Positions 6,745 through 13,151 of a DNA stretch of 13,812 nt are shown here, piece by piece. The notes beneath the pieces were generated by a model that saw only the letters and a program-made list of their open reading frames with translations, was not told the DNA's origin and did no database searches. The position numbers and the translations under genes are program-made. Source of the stretch: JBMNNU01 sp050942695. GTDB taxonomy: Bacteria; Chloroflexota; UBA6077. The stretch's first letter is position 1; each line of letters starts with the position of its first letter. The stretch spans positions 1-13,812 of the forward strand of contig JBMNNU010000065.1 of NCBI GenBank assembly GCA_050942695.1, in the 5' to 3' direction.

Positions 6745-7713
6745 TCACCATACACGGGGTGTCGTGGCGAGATGAGCTTCGAGGTAGAGGCGGACTGCCT
6801 CCTCGGCGGCCTGGCGCGGGTCGATATTGCCCGCTACCAAATCCGCGGCCAACTGTTCCAACCGCCTAGGGTCTACCGATAACTCCAGTTCGCGCATCAT
6901 CTGGCGCCCGGCATGGGATATGATCGTCTGGACCGCCCGGTGGATTTCCGGCTGGCTGGCTGTTCGCCTGCTGCTCAGAAACCGCTTGTGATTTTCTATC
7001 GCATCGGCTAGCTCAGGCACACCCTCGTGCGAGATCGAGCTGGTTTGCAGGATGGGCCTGATCCAATTGCTGGCGTTCTGGTGAGCCAACGCCTGGAGCG
7101 AGCGGGCAACTACGTCGGCCCCAGGCAGATCGGCTTTGTTGACAACGTAGATATCCGCCACCTCCAGGATTCCGGCTTTCAACGATTGGATCTCGTCTCC
7201 CATTCCTGGTGTCAACACAACCACCACGGTTTGGGCGATGTTGGCCACATCCAGCTCACCCTGGCCTACCCCAACGGTTTCCACCAGCACGATATCCTTG
7301 CCGGCCGCCTTCAGGATGAGAGCCGCGTCCTCCACTGCTGAAGCCAGCCCGCCTGAGCTGCCTCGCGACGCCATACTCCTCACGTACACCCCAGGATCGG
7401 AAGCCAGCTCGGGCATTCGCACCCTGTCCCCAAGAAAGGCTCCCCCAGTGTAGGGGCTGCTGGGGTCTATGGCGATCACACCCACGGTTTTTCCCCGAGC
7501 CCGAAACTCCTTTGCGAGCTCGCCAACCAACGTGCTTTTGCCGGCCCCCGGCGAACCGGTCAAACCGATAAGATGGCCGCGTTGAGCATAAGGGCGCAAT
7601 CTAGAGAGCAGTTGCGCTGACTCATCGTGCCCTTGCTCCACCATGCTGATTGCTTTTGCGACTGCCCGAGTCTGCCCTGTAAGGATAGCCTCGTCCAGCG
7701 TCTCTGTGATCAT
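6745..7713 (-). CDS. meaB: Methylmalonyl-CoA mutase-associated G3E GTPase MeaB
   Basis: A 322-residue GTPase chaperone that binds methylmalonyl-CoA mutase, gates loading of adenosylcobalamin and protects or reactivates the enzyme. Motifs are Walker A GSPGAGKST (53-61), IDPSSPYTGGAFLGDRVRM (82-100, typical of MeaB/ArgK), VETVGVGQGELDVA (144-157), the switch-type TPGMGDEIQSLKAG (168-181) and the guanine-specifying NKAD (192-195). The C-terminal helix pair for dimer formation appears complete. It starts 14 bp after the B12-binding subunit gene, with a GGGAG SD inside that gap, which suggests translational coupling. Its position directly beside both mutase genes supports MeaB rather than the older ArgK or LAO/AO transport ATPase label. 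Confidence 0.94.
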   Translation of the reverse strand: MITETLDEAILTGQTRAVAKAISMVEQGHDESAQLLSRLRPYAQRGHLIGLTGSPGAGKSTLVGELAKEFRARGKTVGVIAIDPSSPYTGGAFLGDRVRMPELASDPGVYVRSMASRGSSGGLASAVEDAALILKAAGKDIVLVETVGVGQGELDVANIAQTVVVVLTPGMGDEIQSLKAGILEVADIYVVNKADLPGADVVARSLQALAHQNASNWIRPILQTSSISHEGVPELADAIENHKRFLSSRRTASQPEIHRAVQTIISHAGRQMMRELELSVDPRRLEQLAADLVAGNIDPRQAAEEAVRLYLEAHLATTPRVW

Positions 7714-7727
7714 CTGTTGCTCCCTGA

Positions 7728-8129
7728 CTAGTTCCGCATGTTCTGGCGGATGAACTCTGCCATCTCCTGGGTTGAGCTGCCGGGTCCGAAGACGGCGCGA
7801 ATGCCTATCTTCTTCAACGCTTCCTGATCTTCATCGGGAATAATGCCGCCGGCAATTACAACCAGATCGTCGAGCCCTCGCTTCTTCAACTCCTCCATCA
7901 CCCGAGAGAAAAGCGACATGTGCGCGCCGGATAGGCTGCTGAGGCCGATGACATCCACGTCCTCTTGCAGGGCTACCTCAGCGATCATCTGCGGTGTCTG
8001 CCGAATGCCGGTGTATACGACCTCCATCCCGGCATCTCTCAAGGCACGTGCTACCACTTTAGCCCCACGGTCGTGGCCATCCAGGCCGGGCTTGGCGATA
8101 AGGACTCTTATTATTTTCGACCTATTCAT
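7728..8129 (-). CDS. Methylmalonyl-CoA mutase, B12-binding (small) subunit
   Basis: A 133-residue stand-alone cobalamin-binding domain that docks on the separate catalytic subunit to form methylmalonyl-CoA mutase. The B12 signature is complete: DGHDRG (17-22) gives the DxHxxG motif with the cobalt-ligating His19, IGLSSLSGAH (61-70) supplies the SxL element, and IAGGIIP (92-98) supplies the GG element under the nucleotide tail. The length matches the C-terminal domain of fused mutases. A GAGGT SD lies 6-7 nt upstream of the ATG. It is separated from the catalytic subunit gene by 102 bp that holds two strong hairpins. Other B12-binding small subunits (for example of isobutyryl-CoA mutase) look alike; the partner gene decides for methylmalonyl-CoA. 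Confidence 0.93.
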   Translation of the reverse strand: MNRSKIIRVLIAKPGLDGHDRGAKVVARALRDAGMEVVYTGIRQTPQMIAEVALQEDVDVIGLSSLSGAHMSLFSRVMEELKKRGLDDLVVIAGGIIPDEDQEALKKIGIRAVFGPGSSTQEMAEFIRQNMRN

Positions 8130-8149
8130 CGTCGCACCTCATCTTGTCT

Positions 8150-8221
8150 CCCTCGTCCACCGCAGTGGACGAGGGTATGGGTGAAGACCCTCACCCTAAC
8201 CCTCTCCCTGTGGGGAGAGGG
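8150..8221. repeat. Twin-hairpin REP-like element between the two mutase genes
   Basis: Two perfect hairpins lie in tandem. The first is CCCTCGTCCAC/GTGGACGAGGG (8150-8160 and 8165-8175, loop CGCA). The second is CCCTCTCCC/GGGAGAGGG (8200-8208 and 8213-8221, loop TGTG), preceded by CCCTCACCCTAA. The second hairpin with its CCCTCACCCTAACCCTCTCCC-type lead resembles REP elements dispersed in many bacterial genomes. It lies 10 bp after the large-subunit stop and inside the operon, so both hairpins are in the mRNA. There is no T run, so a stabilising or attenuating role is more likely than full termination. Confidence 0.75.
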
Positions 8222-8231
8222 AATCTATCGA

Positions 8232-9887
8232 CTACACAAAGCTCTGCTTCTGCTCGCCGTACACTTCACGCAGCACGTTGCAGATCTCACCCAGGGTCGC
8301 GGAAGCCTCAACGCATTCAACCAGGATCGGCATCACGTTGGCGCCCTCGATTGCCGCTTTCTTTAGGTTGCCGAGTGTGGATGCAACGGCTGCAGAGTCG
8401 CGACGCTGCCGCAGCGCCTCCAGCTTGGCAATCTGTTTGTCTCGTATCTCGTCGTCGACTCGGAGGATCTGGATGGAGCGCTTCTCCTCAACGGTGAAGC
8501 GGTTAACCCCCACCACCACCTGCTCATTCTCTTCCACTCTCCTCTGGTACCTGTAGGCGGCCTCGGTTATCTGCTTCTGCATGTAGCCCTTCTCGATGGC
8601 TGCCATCGATCCGCCCATCTCGTCGATCTTCTTGAACTCCCTCCAAGCCCTGCTCTCCAGTTCGTTGGTGAGCCACTCGACGTAATATGAGCCAGCCAGC
8701 GGGTCCACCGTATCAGCCGCGCCGCTCTCGTAGGCGATCAACTGCTGGGTGCGCAGGGCGATCTGGGCCGACTCCTCGGTGGGAAGCGCCAGCGCCTCAT
8801 CCCTTGCGCAGGTGTGCAGCGACTGAGTCCCGCCCAGCACCGCGGCCAGCGCCTGGATGGCCACCCGAACTACGTTGTTCTCCGGTTGCTGAGCTGTGAG
8901 TGTACTGCCAGCCGTCTGAGTATGGAAGCGGAGCACCCAGGACCGGGGGTTTTTGGCCCCGAAGTGGTCGCGCATGATCGTCGCCCACATACGGCGGGCA
9001 GCCCGGAACTTAGCCACCTCTTCGAATAGGTTGTTGTGGGAGACGAAGAAGAAGGCGAACTGCTTGCCCAGGTGGTCGATATCGATCCCCGCATCCAGGG
9101 CCGCCTTTATATACGCGACGGCATTGGACATGGTGTAGGCCAGCTCTTGGACGGCGTCGGCGCCCGCCTCTCGGATGTGGTAGCCGCTGACGTTGATGAA
9201 GTTCCACTTCGGGAGGTTCTCAACGCAGTAGGCGAATGTATCCGTAACCAGCTTCATCGCTGGCTTGGGCGGGAAGATGTAGGTGCCCCGCGCGATGTAC
9301 TCCTTCAGCACGTCGTTCTGGATAGTACCGGATATCGTATTGAGCGGAACCCCTTGGCGTTTGGCTGCCACCACATACATGGCCAGCAAAACGGGAGCCG
9401 TGGCGTTGATGGTCATGGAGGTGCTGACCTTGTCCAGCGGTATGCCCTGGAAGAGGGCCTCCATGTCCTCGATCGAGTCGATCGCAACACCCACCCGGCC
9501 AACCTCACCCTCAGAGAGCGGGTCGTCGGAGTCGTAGCCGATCTGGGTGGGCAGGTCGAAAGCCACGCTCAGCCCCGTCTGCCCCTGCTCTAACAGGTAG
9601 CGATAGCGGCGGTTGGACTCCTCAGCGTCCGCGTACCCGGCGTACTGGCGCATGGTCCAGAGTCGGCCGCGGTACATAGAGGCTTGGGGTCCTCTTACGA
9701 ACGGATACTCACCGGGGTAACCTATCTTCTCGTTATAGTCGAAGCCCTCCAGATCTTCAGGGGTATACAGAGGCTTAACTTCGATCTCTGAGGATGTGAT
9801 GAACCTCTCCTGCCTCTGAGGGAAACGTTGGATGGAGGGGTTGAGGGTCTTTTTGGTCCATTCGGATTTGTCTTTAGACTGTGCCAT
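8232..9887 (-). CDS. Methylmalonyl-CoA mutase, catalytic (large) subunit
   Basis: A 551-residue TIM-barrel subunit that isomerises (R)-methylmalonyl-CoA to succinyl-CoA by an adenosylcobalamin radical route, paired with the separate B12 subunit. Motifs include YPFVRGPQASMYRGRLWTMR (61-80), QYAGYADAEESNRRY, GLSVAFDLPTQIGYDSD, SGTIQNDVLKEYIARGTYI and NVSGYHIREAGAD. Tyr82, Arg200 and His237 keep the exact spacing of Tyr89, Arg207 and His244 of the Propionibacterium enzyme. This favours true methylmalonyl-CoA mutase over isobutyryl- or 2-hydroxyisobutyryl-CoA mutases. The frame is open for 64 more residues upstream, but that part is Arg-rich, non-homologous and overlaps a structured leader. The ATG at 9887 has a GGGGAG SD 4-6 nt upstream. 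This is the first gene of the operon. Confidence 0.95.
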   Translation of the reverse strand: MAQSKDKSEWTKKTLNPSIQRFPQRQERFITSSEIEVKPLYTPEDLEGFDYNEKIGYPGEYPFVRGPQASMYRGRLWTMRQYAGYADAEESNRRYRYLLEQGQTGLSVAFDLPTQIGYDSDDPLSEGEVGRVGVAIDSIEDMEALFQGIPLDKVSTSMTINATAPVLLAMYVVAAKRQGVPLNTISGTIQNDVLKEYIARGTYIFPPKPAMKLVTDTFAYCVENLPKWNFINVSGYHIREAGADAVQELAYTMSNAVAYIKAALDAGIDIDHLGKQFAFFFVSHNNLFEEVAKFRAARRMWATIMRDHFGAKNPRSWVLRFHTQTAGSTLTAQQPENNVVRVAIQALAAVLGGTQSLHTCARDEALALPTEESAQIALRTQQLIAYESGAADTVDPLAGSYYVEWLTNELESRAWREFKKIDEMGGSMAAIEKGYMQKQITEAAYRYQRRVEENEQVVVGVNRFTVEEKRSIQILRVDDEIRDKQIAKLEALRQRRDSAAVASTLGNLKKAAIEGANVMPILVECVEASATLGEICNVLREVYGEQKQSFV

Positions 9888-10090
9888 ATCTCTCCCCTGT
9901 ACGATGAACGGATTATGAATACGGCTGTCCTCACCTGAGAGGTCAATCGTCAACCGCACAGCGGAAAGGAGTAGCGTTTTGGCGGGATGTGGAGCAACGG
10001 TGCTCCTTCCTGCCGAGTGAGGCAACGCCGCCTCCGCCCGCCGTGAATTCATCGTACGACGCATCAGCCGGCGTTTCAAGGACTATCGCA
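9888..10090 (-). promoter_or_regulatory. Structured 5' leader of the methylmalonyl-CoA operon
   Basis: About 200 nt lie between the predicted promoter and the mutase start. The leader can form several hairpins: GAGGC/GCCTC around 10021-10036, the long GGCAGGA...TCCCGCC stem enclosing GGAGCA/TGCTCC (9981-10014), and a CGGTTG/CAGCCG stem with G-T pairs (about 9923-9956). Since the operon encodes a B12 enzyme, a cobalamin riboswitch was looked for, but I do not find its conserved B12 box or core. It could be another cis-regulatory RNA, a REP-type palindrome, or both. Confidence 0.4.
9981..10014. repeat. Long hairpin in the mutase operon leader
   Basis: Inner stem GGAGCA (9991-9996)/TGCTCC (10001-10006) around ACGG. 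It is extended by GGCGGGA (9981-9987) and TCCTGCC (10008-10014) with one non-Watson-Crick position and small internal bulges. It could be a REP-like unit or the core of the leader structure. Confidence 0.55.
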
Positions 10091-10097
10091 TTACATT

Positions 10098-10126
10098 TAT
10101 ATAACAGTTTGTGATTTTTCTCTCAA
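10098..10126 (-). promoter_or_regulatory. Candidate sigma70 promoter of the methylmalonyl-CoA operon
   Basis: On the minus strand TTGAGA (10121-10126) and TATATA (10098-10103, continuing into AAT) are separated by exactly 17 nt. This places the transcript start near 10090 and gives a leader of about 200 nt before the mutase ATG. The flanking AT-rich sequence and the divergent gene support a promoter location. Confidence 0.5.
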
Positions 10127-10162
10127 ACCCCCGTTAGACTGTAGTTTTAAGCCGCGAGGAAG

Positions 10163-10171
10163 TGCTATATT
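10163..10171 (+). promoter_or_regulatory. Candidate extended -10 promoter of the CoA-transferase gene
   Basis: TGCTATATT contains the extended -10 TGn followed by TATATT (5 of 6 consensus bases), about 60 bp before the start codon. There is no good -35 box. It lies some 40 bp from the outward-facing promoter of the mutase operon, so the two divergent units could share regulator binding between them. Confidence 0.3.
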
Positions 10172-10231
10172 GCAGTTGTGAGGACAGGCGCTATACCATT
10201 TTCTATTTTTCCTGAATTACAGGAGGAGGCA

Positions 10232-11530
10232 ATGGCGTCTTGGTTGGAGGAGTACAAGAGCAAGGTCGTCACGGCCGACGAGGCCGTGAGAGCGGTGAAA
10301 TCCCATCAGAGGGTTTTTCTGCATGGAGCAAGCTCCACGCCCCTTATCCTGGAAGATGCCCTGGTAAGACGCGCCTCAGAACTGGAGGAGGTGGAGGTCG
10401 TCCATATCCACTCGGGCGGCAAGGCTGAGTACTGTAAACCCGAGTACAAGGGCCGTTTTCGCCACAACGGGCTGTTTCTTTACGGCAACACCCGGCAGGC
10501 AGTGAACGCCGGGCTGGCCGATTTCACCCCGGTGTGGCTCTCCCAGATACCCTCCCTCTTCCGGGATGGTTACCTGCCCATCGACGTGGCGTTGGTGCAG
10601 CTCTCACCACCGGACAAGCACGGCTACTGCAGCTTCGGCCTGTCGGTGGACGTGGCCAAGCCGGCTGCCGAGTCGGCCAAGGTTGTGATCGCGCAGGTTA
10701 ACGACAGGTTCCCACGTACCCTGGGGGACAGCCTGATCCACGTGAGCCAGTTGACCCACGTCGTGGAGGTTTCGGAGCCCCCTATCTACCACATCCCAAC
10801 CCGCGCCGATGGGGTTCCCGCCCAGATCGCAAAGCATGTGGCGGGGCTCATCGAAGATGGAGCGACGCTGCAGATGGGGATTGGCGACATACCGGACCTG
10901 GTGCTGACGCAGTTGACCGACCGTCGGGACCTGGGGGTGCACACCGAGGTCTTCTCCGACGGCGTGATGGAGCTAGTCAACGCGGGTGTGGTGACCAACG
11001 CCCGCAAAACGATACACCGGGGGCGGGTGATCACCTCGTTCATCATGGGTACGCCGGAGCTATACGATTTCGTGGATAACAACCCCATGATCGAGATGCG
11101 GACCACTGACTACGTCAACGACCCCTTCATCATCAGCCAGAATGCCAATATGGTGGCGATCAACTCAGCTTTGCAGATTGACCTGACCGGCCAGATCTGT
11201 CCCGACTCACTGGGCTATCAGTTCTACAGCGGTGCCGGAGGCCAGGCTGATTTCGTCATCGGGGCTTCCCGCTCGCCCGGCGGGAAAGCGGTCATCGCTT
11301 TGCCATCTACCGCCGGTGGTGGCAAGTACTCGCGGATCGTGCCCGCCCTGAACCCGGGCGCGGGAGTGGTGGTCACGCGGTCGCAGACCCAGTTCGTGGC
11401 TACCGAGTACGGGGTGGTGGATCTGAAGGGGAAGACCATTCGCCAGCGCGTAAAGGCGCTGATCGAGATCGCCCACCCGGAATTCCGTGAGGGGCTGGAG
11501 AGGTTCGCTCGGGAGCAGTACCATATTTAA
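10232..11530 (+). CDS. CoA-transferase of the 4-hydroxybutyrate/acetyl-CoA hydrolase family
   Basis: A 432-residue cytoplasmic family I CoA-transferase that moves CoA between acyl-CoA and free carboxylates through a glutamyl-CoA thioester. The motifs RVFLHGASSTP, HGYCSFGLSVD, LQMGIGDIPDLVL and VHTEVFSDGVMELV are present. Glu239 in HTEVFSDG corresponds to the catalytic Glu238 of the clostridial 4-hydroxybutyrate CoA-transferase. GGQADFVIGASRSPGGKAVIAL, TRSQTQFVATEYGVVDLKGK and IAHPEFREGLERFA mark the C-half. Substrates cannot be read from sequence; opposite a methylmalonyl-CoA operon, succinyl-CoA, propionyl-CoA or acetyl-CoA with acetate or propionate are likely. AGGAGGAGG (10221-10229) just before ATG 10232 fixes the start; an in-frame GTG at 10178 has no SD. 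Confidence 0.88.
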   Translation: MASWLEEYKSKVVTADEAVRAVKSHQRVFLHGASSTPLILEDALVRRASELEEVEVVHIHSGGKAEYCKPEYKGRFRHNGLFLYGNTRQAVNAGLADFTPVWLSQIPSLFRDGYLPIDVALVQLSPPDKHGYCSFGLSVDVAKPAAESAKVVIAQVNDRFPRTLGDSLIHVSQLTHVVEVSEPPIYHIPTRADGVPAQIAKHVAGLIEDGATLQMGIGDIPDLVLTQLTDRRDLGVHTEVFSDGVMELVNAGVVTNARKTIHRGRVITSFIMGTPELYDFVDNNPMIEMRTTDYVNDPFIISQNANMVAINSALQIDLTGQICPDSLGYQFYSGAGGQADFVIGASRSPGGKAVIALPSTAGGGKYSRIVPALNPGAGVVVTRSQTQFVATEYGVVDLKGKTIRQRVKALIEIAHPEFREGLERFAREQYHI

Positions 11531-11586
11531 GAGTTCTGAGTTCTGAGTTCTGAGTTCTGAGTTCTGAGTTCTGAGTTCTGAGTGCT
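11531..11586. repeat. 7-bp tandem repeat array (GAGTTCT)
   Basis: Seven perfect copies of GAGTTCT (11531-11579) are followed by one variant unit, GAGTGCT (11580-11586). The array begins on the base after the CoA-transferase stop codon. Seven-base units are not a multiple of a codon and the array is non-coding. It is a minisatellite likely to vary in copy number between strains, and it takes the place where a terminator would be expected. Confidence 0.95.
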
Positions 11587-11710
11587 GGGAGCGCGAGTGG
11601 CCTGTCCGCAACGTCCTCATGAGCTGCTCGCGCTTCCAGATAGACTCCTAGCTATCTCTGGAACGGATTGCGCACGACAACGCTGCCGTAGCTCTCCCCA
11701 TCCTTTTAAC

Positions 11711-11977
11711 CTAGTCCCCGCGCTTAGGTCGGGCAGGCACGCGGCGTGCAGCCACTGCTTCAGCCCTAACGAAGAGAATAGCGATACTTTCAAGACTGAC
11801 GACTTGAGGGGTGCGCAGGTTGAGGTCTACTATTGCCCGCTCCGCACCCTGAAGCTCATCGGCAACGTCGGGATGTAACAAGATAGGCCTGCCTACTAGT
11901 CGATCGGGGGGTACGCCTTATAATTGCGGGGACGCGACAGCCTACGTGGATTACCGAGACTCGGGTCTCCAGACCAT
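11711..11977 (-). pseudogene. Fic-family protein, N-terminal fragment (decayed)
   Basis: The minus-strand frame 11917-11711 translates to PPDRLVGRPILLHPDVADEL, then QGAERAIVDLNL, then VVSLESIAILFVRAEAVA. From memory this follows the N-terminal region of Fic (AMP-transferase) proteins, which typically read YVPD-LVGRP, then AE-AI--LD, then LE-LARLLLRAEAVASSRIEG. The usual SSRIEG is here ARRVPA and a stop follows. Upstream, the same homology continues in another frame (RPRNYKAY, ending at the C6 run at 11906-11911), so a single-base loss in that homopolymer would explain the break. A possible start, ATG at 11977 (MVWRPES), is in a third frame. The catalytic Fic core (HPFxxGNGR) is absent: the CoA-transferase repeat array begins only about 120 bp further on. 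Intact Fic proteins modify target proteins, often as toxins. Confidence 0.55.
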
Positions 11978-12123
11978 GTGCCGCTAACCAACCGCCCCAA
12001 CCCTAATCACCTCCGCTGGCTAATTAGGGTTATTGTACCCCTCAGCTGTAACCCTAAACACCGAGAGCAGCATCTCAGACGGCATACTTTATTACCACAT
12101 CAACAACGCGCATGTGCTCACAC

Positions 12124-12363
12124 TTAACACGCCGCGCAAATAACAATGGTCTCAGCCACCTTTCCTGGCTGCCGCGTCTTATACTTGCAGCCTTTGCTGG
12201 AGACCTCTGGAACCCGCGTCGGAGCCTGTTTGGGCGACTATGTCCCAAAGATACCCGACTCGCATATCTCACAAGTCCGAAGTGGATTTCCGATGCTCGT
12301 CGGATCATTGACATGCGGTTTAGGAAACCGGCGCTCGACCGACCTTGATTCTCCATCGCTTGA
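12124..12363 (-). pseudogene. Possible remnant of a Cys-rich (zinc-binding) protein
   Basis: One minus-strand frame reads SSDGESRSVERRFPKPHV, then NPLRTCEICESGIFGT, a single amber stop (12239-12241), then APTRVPEVSSKGCKYKTRQP and VAETIVICAAC before TAA at 12124-12126. Two CxxC pairs lie 48 codons apart in the same frame, as in a zinc ribbon or HNH-type domain. The in-frame stop, lack of a start and lack of an SD mean it is at best a relic. I do not recognise the family, and chance cannot be excluded. Confidence 0.22.
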
Positions 12364-12370
12364 GACCAAA

Positions 12371-12417
12371 TTAAAAAAAAGCCAGTAATCAAGGAGTTGT
12401 AACTAGCTGGCCTTTTT
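12371..12417. terminator. Weak terminator-like hairpin
   Basis: A-rich run (12373-12380), GCCAG (12381-12385) and CTGGC (12407-12411) followed by TTTTT (12413-12417), enclosing a 21-nt loop that itself has AGTT/AACT. The A and T tracts make it usable in both directions. No adjacent intact gene clearly needs it, so it may belong to the decayed sequence. Confidence 0.3.
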
Positions 12418-12519
12418 GATCGTCCAAGTATGTTAGCCCTCGTTATAATGAGTCGGTCGATGAGTAGAGAGACAACTAAACCGGAATCAGCAGTTTTTTC
12501 GATATAGCCATCAACGAGC

Positions 12520-12562
12520 GTATCATCTAATCCTATACAGGATAGATACTCTATTTTATACT
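12520..12562 (+). promoter_or_regulatory. Candidate promoter with overlapping dyad (possible operator)
   Basis: TATACA (12534-12539) and TATACT (12557-12562) are spaced 17 nt apart and resemble a sigma70 promoter; they lie about 50-80 bp before the next gene. An interrupted inverted repeat, GTATC...ATCC/GGAT.GATAC (12520-12549), is centred on the -35 box, as expected for a repressor site. A second perfect -10 hexamer, TATAAT (12444-12449), lacks a suitable -35. Confidence 0.35.
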
Positions 12563-12614
12563 ACCTTCAATCTTAGGTTGATAACGGCTCGAAAAAACAG
12601 TGACGGAAGCTGCT

Positions 12615-13151
12615 ATGACATATCCACGATACATCTATTTTCCCAGATGGCAAGCAATACCAGGTTGGGTAGACATGGTTACCAACGTTTTTTCAGTTGT
12701 GAGAGACCGTATCGACACTTACCAGACTGACAACACAAGCGACGATGTCCTCCAGATTCTTAGAAACAGCTTGGTCGAAACTGGATTTGACGTCGAGGCA
12801 GGAAAAACCAAGGCAAACAAACTATTCAGGCCAGTCTTCTTTGGGGAGAACGGAAAGCCCGAACGTCAGTATGAGATTGATGCCTATCATCCAGGGGAAA
12901 AAATTGCACTGGAGGTAGAGGCAGGACGCTCGGTCCTAGGCAACGCAATCTATAGAGACATCGTGCAGATGTCACTAATGGTGGACGCGAAATACGCAGT
13001 GATAGCCGTACCGTTGGTCTACCGGTACAACAGTAGTGGAAAGATACTTGACAGTAAACCATACCAGAATTGCCGTTCCATTCTAGATGCTATCTATAGT
13101 GGCCGCAGACTGGTGCTCCCATTTGAAGGGCTTCTCCTCATAGGATACTGA
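12615..13151 (+). CDS. Conserved hypothetical protein with probable PD-(D/E)XK nuclease-like core
   Basis: A 178-residue protein. The centre YEIDAYHPGEKIALEVEAGR (86-105) places Asp89 on one strand and Glu100-Val-Glu102 on the next, the spacing of a PD-(D/E)XK site with Glu in place of the usual Lys. A helix (NAIYRDIVQMSLM) and a hydrophobic strand (KYAVIAVP) follow, as in that fold and in BglII-like restriction enzymes. The C-terminus (LDAIYSGRRLVLPFEGLLLIGY region) matches my memory of a widespread, uncharacterised family ending in RL-LPL-G-LIIGY. ATG 12615 has a weak GGAAG upstream; GTG at 12600 has no SD. No methylase or other defence gene is beside it. Its codons are more AT-rich than those of the metabolic genes, which suggests transfer. 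Nuclease activity is inferred only. Confidence 0.65.
   Translation: MTYPRYIYFPRWQAIPGWVDMVTNVFSVVRDRIDTYQTDNTSDDVLQILRNSLVETGFDVEAGKTKANKLFRPVFFGENGKPERQYEIDAYHPGEKIALEVEAGRSVLGNAIYRDIVQMSLMVDAKYAVIAVPLVYRYNSSGKILDSKPYQNCRSILDAIYSGRRLVLPFEGLLLIGY

Larger units (their letters stand above)
11587..12599. other. Gene-poor region with decayed coding sequence
   Basis: About 1 kb with no intact gene I can support. It holds a Fic-like pseudogene fragment and a doubtful Cys-rich remnant (both minus strand, listed separately). Small palindromes are also present: GCACGC-G-GCGTGC (11737-11749), GGGTGCG/CGCACCC (11809-11815 and 11843-11849), GAGAC/GTCTC (11956-11960 and 11965-11969), and AACCCTAAT/ATTAGGGTT (11999-12007 and 12023-12031). 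A weak terminator-like hairpin is at 12371-12417. The longer open frames here (up to about 105 codons) have no SD and no recognisable protein features. Confidence 0.6.

Noticed and set aside
9036..9593. 185-codon plus-strand ORF inside the mutase gene
   Set aside because: It is antisense to a highly conserved mutase region; no independent evidence supports it.
9888..10079. 64-residue N-terminal extension of the mutase catalytic subunit
   Set aside because: It is Arg-rich and unlike mutase N-termini, overlaps strong stem-loops, and the downstream ATG at 9887 has an SD and begins the homology.
9888..10090. Cobalamin riboswitch in the mutase operon leader
   Set aside because: The conserved B12 box and core sequence were not found; only generic hairpins are visible.
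11582..11878. 98-codon plus-strand ORF after the tandem repeat
   Set aside because: It has no SD, a Cys/His/Arg-rich composition typical of antisense reading, and lies opposite the Fic-like fragment.
11901..12000. tRNA-like pattern on the minus strand (GGTTGGTTAGCGGC followed by a GGTCT/GACC stem)
   Set aside because: There is no T-arm GTTCRANYC sequence and no matching acceptor stem; the area is better explained by the decayed Fic-like frame.
11999..12058. Telomere-like CCCTAA motifs and the AACCCTAAT/ATTAGGGTT inverted repeat
   Set aside because: There are only three scattered copies with no array; a 9-bp stem with a 15-nt loop and no T run has no assignable role.
12075..12392. 105-codon minus-strand ORF and the overlapping plus-strand ORFs of 78-80 codons
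   Set aside because: They have no SD and no recognisable motifs; another frame of the same stretch looks more protein-like.
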